Shown piece by piece: positions 1 to 4,830 of a DNA stretch of 9,632 nucleotides. Source of the DNA: Firmicutes bacterium UBA993 (GTDB lineage Bacteria; Bacillota; Dethiobacteria; DTU022); NCBI GenBank assembly GCA_002292015.1, contig DBBD01000001.1:1-9632 (forward strand), given 5' to 3'. The notes beneath the pieces were generated by a model. It saw nothing but the letters and a program-made list of their open reading frames with translations. It ran no database searches and was not told where the DNA came from. The position numbers were made by a program, and so were the translations under genes. Position 1 is the stretch's first letter. Every line of letters starts with the position of its first letter.

Positions 1-42
1 AAAGACACCATCGCCAATAAATCTTTATATGTCAGGAAAGGA

Positions 43-1014
43 GTGGTGGAGATTGCAGTGATATTAGCACTGCTAATTTTCGCTAACCATGTGGCTTTAT
101 GGTTTGAGAACATACTTCCCCTGCCACCAATTTTCTTTATTATGATTTTCTCGTTAACTTTAGGATGGTTTCTCTACAAATGGCGGTTTGGCCCGACTGT
201 CAGAGCCCTGTTATTCGCAGGCATTCCCCTGGCCCTGGCCGGCGTCTTTGTGGTCGGGGGATCAAGAATCAGCGAGGCGTTCGCCATTACGGGTATGGGG
301 CCGGTGATGGCCTACGGCTTTTTTGGACAGGTGCTCTGGATGTTTGGAGGCATTGCCCTGTTAATGCTTTTTGGCCGGGTATACCATGCCCGCAACCTGG
401 GACCGGGTATGGCTGGCTCCCTTTCTCACGCTGGTCTGACCGGAGCTTGTACCGCAGGTGATTTAGGCAAGGTTGCTGCACAGAGGGCGCCCATCATGAT
501 TAACATGCCTTTTTTGGGTCATCTCATACTTTTCCCGATATTAGCGATAAGCGTTGCCAGGGGTGACTTACTGCTGCTGCCGACAATAGCTGCCGCTATT
601 GTCGGTATCGGTATAACTGCAGTGGCTTTAAGAACCTTACGCGGGGCCGGTGGGGAAGATCGCGAGGAAGTAAAAGGTTTAATGTTGTTTTCTCTCGGCT
701 GGCAGCTCTGCGTAATCTTTGCCGGAATTTTAATCCTATACTTAAGCGGGATGCCACTTGATCATGTAGCCATGGCCAAATCTTCAAGCGTTTCTCACTT
801 TGGATTATTTGCCGCAACCCATGGCGGAATGTTTGGAGCAGAAGCAGCCGCGTTAATTAATTTTATCTTTGCCATGCCTTTTTTGGTCCACCCACTGGTA
901 TTTTTTATGTTCGGTCAGGCAATGGGAAAGAAAGAGGGGATGCCGGGAATACCGGTATATATTTTAAGCATATTGGGCGTGTTGGGAGTTATCTACGCAC
1001 TTTTCGTTATGTGA
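43..1014 (+). CDS. Polytopic membrane protein of unknown function with internal duplication
   Basis: I do not recognise this family. The 323-residue product is very hydrophobic, with about nine membrane segments (roughly residues 3-22, 28-45, 54-72, 87-110, 150-170, 176-196, 213-235, 267-291, 303-322), so it should sit in the cytoplasmic membrane. Residues 126-164 and 249-287 align without gaps at an offset of 123, with 16 of 39 positions identical, including SHxGL and MPFLxH. This suggests a duplicated, transporter-like fold with paired histidines H129/H160 and H252/H283; that role is inference. The start is uncertain: the AAGGAG at 38-43 overlaps the GTG at 43, so GTG 46 or GTG 58 may be used, and the frame stays open to the window edge. 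It is followed by a 365-base gap, so it probably ends a transcription unit. Confidence 0.8.
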   Translation: MVEIAVILALLIFANHVALWFENILPLPPIFFIMIFSLTLGWFLYKWRFGPTVRALLFAGIPLALAGVFVVGGSRISEAFAITGMGPVMAYGFFGQVLWMFGGIALLMLFGRVYHARNLGPGMAGSLSHAGLTGACTAGDLGKVAAQRAPIMINMPFLGHLILFPILAISVARGDLLLLPTIAAAIVGIGITAVALRTLRGAGGEDREEVKGLMLFSLGWQLCVIFAGILILYLSGMPLDHVAMAKSSSVSHFGLFAATHGGMFGAEAAALINFIFAMPFLVHPLVFFMFGQAMGKKEGMPGIPVYILSILGVLGVIYALFVM

Positions 1015-1129
1015 TTTTGATCCCGTTAGGCAGACCGGTTCGCCTAAGCCCTGAAGCCATGTTACGGGCATTATAAGTCAACAGCCTTTATTTATCACAC
1101 AGCCTGATGTTTCTCGCTGTCCATTTCAG

Positions 1130-1157
1130 TTGGCACTTCGGCCTTGCTCTTCATAAA
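1130..1157 (+). promoter_or_regulatory. Weak sigma-A-type promoter candidate for the yhfC-like gene
   Basis: TTGGCA (1130-1135, 5 of 6 to TTGACA) is followed after 16 bases by CATAAA (1152-1157, 4 of 6 to TATAAT). It would leave an untranslated leader of about 215 bases that carries the hairpin at 1244-1273. The match is only moderate and could be chance in this AT-rich gap. Confidence 0.25.
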
Positions 1158-1243
1158 TTATTACCGGAAATAACCGGCAGGTTAATAGCTTGATTTAGCT
1201 GGCGCGGTACATAGCGAAAGTACAATCTAATCGCTAAGTGAAA

Positions 1244-1273
1244 AAGGACAAAGAAAAACGTCCCTTTGTCCTT
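1244..1273. repeat. Perfect 10-bp inverted repeat (REP-like hairpin)
   Basis: AAGGACAAAG (1244-1253) and CTTTGTCCTT (1264-1273) are perfect reverse complements around a 10-base spacer that itself contains ACGTCC. On the plus strand no T-run follows. On the minus strand the arm is followed by a run of T, so it could terminate minus-strand transcription, but no minus-strand gene lies beside it. It resembles short dispersed palindromes common in clostridial intergenic DNA; that identity is inference because only one copy is in the window. Confidence 0.5.
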
Positions 1274-1379
1274 CGGGCAGATTGAATATCTCCTGAGCGA
1301 GTGCGTAAAACAAAGAAAAAAGGGCGCAAAAACGAAGGCTGAAGCGGCGCCTTAAATCATAGATAGAGGAGTGAACGGG

Positions 1380-2159
1380 ATGGTAAGCACTATTTCGATT
1401 ATCTTCATGTCAATCTCGCTGCTGGTGATCATTGGGTTTCCGCTGGGGTTGGCCGTCTACTTTTATAAGAAAGAAAAGATCTCTCTGAAGGCCATTCTTG
1501 TTGGTGCCCTGGTTTTTATTGTTTTTCAACTACTAACCCGCATACCAATCCTTTCTATGCTGAACAACCAGGAATGGTACAGGGATCTATCGGCAGCCAG
1601 CCTGCTTTTCAGCGCTTTCCTTGTCGGTGGCTTTTCAGCCGGTTTATTTGAAGAAATGGGACGCTTTTTAGGCTTTCGCTATTTTCTGCGCGATAAGCTC
1701 TCCTGGCAGAACGGTGTCGCTTTTGGCATTGGCCACGGTGGTATCGAAGCCCTGGTGCTTGTTGGTTTGACCTATGTTAACAATATTGTGCTTAGCATCA
1801 TGATTAACCAAGGTCTTTTCGACAGTATTATTGCGCCGCAGCTTGGCGCCGAAACAGCTGCCTTTGTCAAAAGCCAATTAACCGGTTTGCCGCCCGTTAC
1901 CTTCCTGCTTGGCGGCCTGGAGAGGTTGCTAACCATGATTATACATATTGCGCTCTCCCTTTTGGTGCTGTACGCTGTCATACATAAGAAGATCGCCTTC
2001 CTTTTTTATGCCATATTACTCCATACTATGCTGAACGCACTGGCTGTTATAATAGCGCAGGAATTCGGCCTTTGGTACGCGCAACTCTTCATTCTTGCGA
2101 TGGCATTCATGGCTGTTATCTACATCATCCGATCGCGCCGGCTCCTCCGGCTAGAGTAG
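1380..2159 (+). CDS. YhfC-family putative intramembrane metalloprotease
   Basis: A 259-residue integral membrane protein with about seven to eight membrane segments. It carries the motif set expected of the YhfC family (a relative of the CPBP/type II CAAX protease group): EEMGR (residues 91-95), GHGGIEA (118-124), ER followed by H189 in the seventh-segment region, and HTMLN (215-219). The glutamates and histidines would be the metal and catalytic residues by family analogy. The substrate is unknown; relatives of the wider group act in prenyl-protein processing, bacteriocin self-protection or membrane signalling. The ATG at 1380 is chosen because GAGGAG (1366-1371) lies 8 bases upstream; the GTG at 1371 overlaps that site and would add only three residues. 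The gene stands alone between long gaps. The family call is good, the activity is inferred. Confidence 0.85.
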   Translation: MVSTISIIFMSISLLVIIGFPLGLAVYFYKKEKISLKAILVGALVFIVFQLLTRIPILSMLNNQEWYRDLSAASLLFSAFLVGGFSAGLFEEMGRFLGFRYFLRDKLSWQNGVAFGIGHGGIEALVLVGLTYVNNIVLSIMINQGLFDSIIAPQLGAETAAFVKSQLTGLPPVTFLLGGLERLLTMIIHIALSLLVLYAVIHKKIAFLFYAILLHTMLNALAVIIAQEFGLWYAQLFILAMAFMAVIYIIRSRRLLRLE

Positions 2160-2217
2160 TGATTGACTACGGTGTCCTTTTTATTAGCAAGCCAGACTTA
2201 ATCTTCAGATAACATTA

Positions 2218-2237
2218 ATTATTAGACACATAATAAT
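2218..2237. promoter_or_regulatory. Inverted repeat upstream of the MFS gene (operator candidate)
   Basis: ATTATTA (2218-2224) and TAATAAT (2231-2237) are perfect reverse complements separated by GACACA. The repeat ends one base before the ribosome-binding site GGGGAGG of the transporter gene. It could bind a dimeric repressor or fold in the mRNA and mask the ribosome site. The AT-only arms make chance occurrence possible. Confidence 0.35.
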
Positions 2238-2238
2238 C

Positions 2239-2256
2239 GGGGAGGAACTAATCCTG
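2239..2256 (+). promoter_or_regulatory. Ribosome-binding site with CTG start codon for the MFS transporter
   Basis: GGGGAGG (2239-2245) is a near-ideal Shine-Dalgarno site. Eight bases later comes CTG (2254-2256), in frame with the transporter. The frame is open from 2188, and there is no ATG, GTG or TTG in frame until ATG 2332, which would sit inside the first membrane segment and has only T-rich sequence before it. CTG initiation, or an ATG changed to CTG by mutation or read error, is the simplest reading. Confidence 0.6.
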
Positions 2257-3441
2257 GCAACTGTTCAATTACAATCTGGGCAAAATAGCTGGAAAAACTG
2301 GGCTTTTTTTTATGGATCTGTTTTCTTTTTCATGGCCAACCTGTTTGCTGTAATTGCCACATTTCCGGCTTACAGTCTAGAAATAGGCAGCACACCATTT
2401 CAGTCAGGTCTTCAGAACACCGTGTTTGGCCTGTCGGCTGTTGTTTTAAGGATGATACTGGGACCGATTATGGATCATAAAGGTGCAAAGCCGCTGATGT
2501 TAATCGGGGCTTTTGCTTTTGCTACTACGCCCCTGATTGTTATGCTTAGCACATCATACTGGCTGCTGCTTGTCGCCCGGGTTTATCAGGCCATCGGGCT
2601 TGCTGTATTTATGCCGGGCATCTCATCTATCCTGGCCGAGCTTGCACCGGCCAACAGGTTGGGCACGTATCTTGGCGGCATGAGAATCTTTTTTAATCTA
2701 GGCCTAATGGCTGGTCCGGCTACTGCTTTATTCCTGATTGATAATTCTGGTTATAATAGTTGGTTTGCCGTAAGCGCTGTGATTGGATTCCTTTCACTGC
2801 TTATGTTTGCAGCAGTTAAGACGAGCAGCAAACCAGCAGAAGCACCGCAATCCGTGAGCGGCATTCAAAATATAAGAGAAGCGCTTAAAACAAAAGCTCT
2901 CTATCCGATTTTTGGCGGCATAACTTTGATGGCTTTAGTCTACAGTGGGGTGGTTTCTTTTTCGGCTGTGCATCTGGCTGATCCAGCCAACGGGGTTACG
3001 GCGGCACAGTTTTTTGTTATATTCGGAGTAACCGGGATGGTGGGAGCACTTTCAGTCGGGGCAATATCTGATCGGATCGAGCGCTCCCGCATTGCCTGGC
3101 CGCTCTTGGCGGTACTCGGCGCCGGATCAATTATTTATGCTTTCGTGCCTTTAAATCCGGCTTTACTGGTAGTGAGCGCGATAATTCTTGGGTTAGGCCT
3201 CCAGGGTAGTTCGCTTGTTCTTTCCGCCTGGCTGCTTCTCCTGGCCAAACCCGGCTTAAGAGTTACGACAGTAAGCCTTCAGGAAAACACGGTCGATATC
3301 GGTTTCGCAACCGGAGCTTTTATCTTTGGTTTGGCCGCACAGGGGCCGGGAATCGGGAGTGCTTTTATAGCGATGGGGCTGATCATTATCCTGGCTGTAA
3401 TCCCTTTTAACCGGCTGGCAAGATCCTATGCCGAACAATAA
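2254..3441 (+). CDS. Major facilitator superfamily (MFS) transporter
   Basis: With the CTG start the product is 395 residues, close to the usual 390-420 for a 12-helix MFS carrier. Starting at ATG 2332 would remove 26 residues, including half of helix 1 (WAFFYGSVFFF joins MANLFAVIA). The loop between helices 2 and 3 holds the MFS signature GPIMDHKGAK (residues 70-79, with G70, D74, G77). A second copy, GAISDRIERSR, lies between helices 8 and 9. Helix 5 has NLGLMAGPA, like motif C of proton-coupled efflux proteins. A hydrophilic loop at about 188-212 separates the two six-helix halves. It should be a proton-driven secondary transporter in the cytoplasmic membrane; the substrate cannot be read from sequence. 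The gene appears monocistronic, 94 bases after the yhfC-like gene and about 300 before carA. Confidence 0.88.
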   Translation: MATVQLQSGQNSWKNWAFFYGSVFFFMANLFAVIATFPAYSLEIGSTPFQSGLQNTVFGLSAVVLRMILGPIMDHKGAKPLMLIGAFAFATTPLIVMLSTSYWLLLVARVYQAIGLAVFMPGISSILAELAPANRLGTYLGGMRIFFNLGLMAGPATALFLIDNSGYNSWFAVSAVIGFLSLLMFAAVKTSSKPAEAPQSVSGIQNIREALKTKALYPIFGGITLMALVYSGVVSFSAVHLADPANGVTAAQFFVIFGVTGMVGALSVGAISDRIERSRIAWPLLAVLGAGSIIYAFVPLNPALLVVSAIILGLGLQGSSLVLSAWLLLLAKPGLRVTTVSLQENTVDIGFATGAFIFGLAAQGPGIGSAFIAMGLIIILAVIPFNRLARSYAEQ

Positions 3442-3455
3442 CCTCACCCCTGGAG

Positions 3456-3474
3456 CTGTTTACCGGTCAAACAG
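3456..3474 (+). other. Short hairpin after the MFS gene (weak terminator candidate)
   Basis: CTGTTT (3456-3461) pairs with AAACAG (3469-3474) around a 7-base loop, 14 bases after the stop codon. There is no downstream T-tract, so termination here is doubtful. Confidence 0.2.
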
Positions 3475-3572
3475 GCATAGGAATACTTCGCCCGGACCTA
3501 AGCTCTCTATTACTTCGTTATAATCTGACAAAGAAGTTTGAACACCCGCCACAGGTAAACCCCGCCCGCCCA

Positions 3573-3601
3573 TTGACAGGGCGGACAGCCTCTGTTAGTA
3601 T
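3573..3601 (+). promoter_or_regulatory. carAB promoter (sigma-A type, extended -10)
   Basis: A perfect -35 box TTGACA (3573-3578) is spaced 17 bases from the -10 box TAGTAT (3596-3601), which is preceded by TG (3593-3594), giving an extended -10. Transcription should start near 3608, about 10 bases before the PyrR hairpin, as expected for an attenuator leader. The -35 box lies exactly in the loop of a CCGCCC/GGGCGG inverted repeat (3566-3571 with 3579-3584). A separate TATAAT at 3519-3524 has no matching -35. Confidence 0.75.
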
Positions 3602-3617
3602 CATGAAAATGTATAGA

Positions 3618-3652
3618 TTCCTTTAAACCTGCCCGGCGAGGCTGGAAAGGAG
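3618..3652 (+). promoter_or_regulatory. PyrR-binding RNA hairpin (anti-antiterminator) of carAB
   Basis: The RNA folds as CCTTT (3620-3624) with AAAGG (3646-3650), an AAA bulge, CC with GG, a T-T mismatch, GCC (3631-3633) with GGC (3640-3642), and a CGGCGA hexaloop. This fits the PyrR consensus ARUCCNGNGAGGYU at 12 of 14 positions, including the CNGNGA loop and GAGGCU, and has the purine bulge and AAGGA tail known from Bacillus pyr leaders. Known role: UMP-loaded PyrR stabilises this hairpin, which prevents antitermination and lowers expression of pyrimidine genes. Confidence 0.85.
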
Positions 3653-3712
3653 CTACGTAAATGATGAGGGGTAAATATACCCTTAAGCGATGTAATCCTC
3701 CAAAGCCATGCC
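3635..3712 (+). promoter_or_regulatory. Predicted antiterminator of the carAB leader
   Basis: The 3' half of the PyrR hairpin can pair instead with the 5' half of the terminator: GGC (3635-3637) with GCC (3710-3712), GGCT (3640-3643) with AGCC (3704-3707), GG (3644-3645) with CC (3700-3701), and AGGA (3648-3651) with TCCT (3696-3699), giving 13 pairs with small bulges. A 7-pair hairpin (3667-3684, around GGGTA/TACCC) would sit at its tip. It excludes both the PyrR hairpin and the terminator, as in classical PyrR attenuation. Hand-derived, energies not computed. Confidence 0.6.
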
Positions 3713-3728
3713 GGCTGAGGGGGATTTT
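3694..3728 (+). terminator. Attenuator terminator in the carAB leader
   Basis: AATCCTCC (3694-3701) pairs with GGGGGATT (3719-3726) and, inside it, AGCC (3704-3707) with GGCT (3713-3716) around the loop ATGCC. That is 12 pairs, one of them G-U, with one 2x2 internal loop. Only four T residues follow (3725-3728, then CATT), so termination may be partial. It lies just upstream of the carA ribosome site, the usual place for a PyrR-controlled attenuator. Confidence 0.65.
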
Positions 3729-3732
3729 CATT

Positions 3733-3750
3733 AGGGAGGCGATGAAATTG
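3733..3750 (+). promoter_or_regulatory. carA: Ribosome-binding site that decides the carA start
   Basis: AGGGAGG (3733-3739) is the strongest ribosome site next to the CarA N-terminus. It is 8 bases from TTG 3748 but only 2 bases from ATG 3742, which favours TTG 3748; both are in frame and differ by two residues. Confidence 0.55.
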
Positions 3751-4818
3751 AAAGGTTACTTAATACTATCCGATGGCACCCTTTTTCCCGGCCGATCCTT
3801 TGGCGCTCCCGGTTTGACCTGTGGGGAAGTAGTATTTAATACTTCCATGACCGGTTACCAGGAAATCCTTACAGACCCGTCCTACTGCGGGCAAATCGTT
3901 ACCATGACCTATCCCTTGATCGGGAACTATGGGATCAATCCGCATGACTTTGAGGCAGAGAAACCCTTTGCCAGGGGCATGATAGTCCGTGAATACTGCC
4001 GGCACCCGAATAACTGGCGGGCTACCGCCACACTGTCTGATTACTTTTTAGAGCATAATATATTAGGATTGGCAGAAATTGATACACGTGCTCTAACCCG
4101 CTATCTTAGATATCGAGGCACTATGAAGGGTCTTATTGCTGCCGGGGATGACCTTAATACAGAAGAGCTAAAAGGCTGGGCCAGATCCCTGGAGGAAGAA
4201 GCTGTGCCGGATTTTGTGGCTCAGGTTTCTACATCCCAATCTTATCAACTACCGGGAAATGGTTGCCCAATAGTAGTGATGGATTTAGGCACTCGGAAAA
4301 GCATTGTCCAAACCCTCTCCCGGGCGGGCTATAGGGTTACGGTTGTTCCGGCCACTACCCCACCGGAACAAATTCTGGCTATCAATCCCAGCGGGGTTGT
4401 TTTCAGCGGTGGTCCAGGAGATCCCAAGGCTGCACCCTACGCCGTGGAGACAGCACGGTGTCTGCTCGGCCGCTTTCCTCTCTTTGGTATTTGCCTGGGA
4501 CACTTGATTTTAACCCTCGCCTTGAAAGGGGATACATATAAACTACCCTTTGGCCACCGGGGCAGCAATCACCCGGTAAAAGAGCTGGCTACAGGCAGGG
4601 TAATCATTACCTCGCAAAATCACGGTTACGCGGCGAAAGAAGAAGCTTTTGAAGCAATGGATGTACTGGTCACTCACCGAAGTTTAAATGATGGAACAAT
4701 AGAAGGCATGAAGCACCGCCGCTACCCACTTATTTGCGTGCAGTTTCACCCCGAGGCCTATCCGGGACCCAACGATTCTTTACATGTCTTTGATGAGTTT
4801 AAAAAATTGATGAACTGA
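3748..4818 (+). CDS. carA: Carbamoyl phosphate synthase small (glutaminase) subunit
   Basis: CarA hydrolyses glutamine and channels ammonia to CarB for carbamoyl phosphate, the precursor of pyrimidines and arginine. The 356-residue product (from TTG 3748; 358 from ATG 3742) has the usual length. The N-terminal domain has NTSMTGYQEILTDPSY; the class I glutaminase domain (from about residue 170) has FSGGPGDP, the nucleophile in GICLGH (Cys249), FGHRGSNHPV, SQNHGYA and the H334-E336 pair in QFHPEAYPGP. Odd point: the normally conserved Gln four residues after the catalytic Cys (GICLGHQ) is Leu253. The frame is open upstream to ATG 3661, so a 29-residue extension is possible, but it would be unusual and would overlap the attenuator. 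It is followed by carB after 12 bases and expressed under the PyrR leader. Confidence 0.95.
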   Translation: MKGYLILSDGTLFPGRSFGAPGLTCGEVVFNTSMTGYQEILTDPSYCGQIVTMTYPLIGNYGINPHDFEAEKPFARGMIVREYCRHPNNWRATATLSDYFLEHNILGLAEIDTRALTRYLRYRGTMKGLIAAGDDLNTEELKGWARSLEEEAVPDFVAQVSTSQSYQLPGNGCPIVVMDLGTRKSIVQTLSRAGYRVTVVPATTPPEQILAINPSGVVFSGGPGDPKAAPYAVETARCLLGRFPLFGICLGHLILTLALKGDTYKLPFGHRGSNHPVKELATGRVIITSQNHGYAAKEEAFEAMDVLVTHRSLNDGTIEGMKHRRYPLICVQFHPEAYPGPNDSLHVFDEFKKLMN

Positions 4819-4830
4819 AGGAGGTTTAAT

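Larger units (their letters stand above)
1015..1379. other. Intergenic region between the first membrane protein and the yhfC-like gene
   Basis: This gap of about 365 bases has no convincing coding frame, tRNA or recognisable riboswitch. It contains a weak inverted repeat TTAGGC/GCCTAA (1026-1031 with 1042-1047) just after the first gene, without a T-tract, so no clear terminator. It also has a TAGCGA/TCGCTA repeat (1212-1217 with 1231-1236) and the stronger palindrome at 1244-1273 listed separately. Confidence 0.6.

Noticed and set aside
1026..1047. TTAGGC/GCCTAA hairpin as a terminator of the first gene
   Set aside because: Only six pairs and no following T-tract.
1015..1370. Possible riboswitch in the long gap before the yhfC-like gene
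   Set aside because: I could match no conserved riboswitch core; only short inverted repeats are visible.
2163..2187. TTGACT as a -35 box for the transporter gene
   Set aside because: No acceptable -10 hexamer at 16-18 bases; the TATTAG nearby is only 13 bases away.
3519..3524. Perfect TATAAT as an alternative carAB -10 box
   Set aside because: No -35-like hexamer lies 16-18 bases upstream and no extended -10 TG precedes it; the TTGACA/TAGTAT pair downstream is far better placed.
3510..3731. Minus-strand open frame over the carAB leader
   Set aside because: The region is explained by the promoter and attenuator, and the predicted peptide has no family features.
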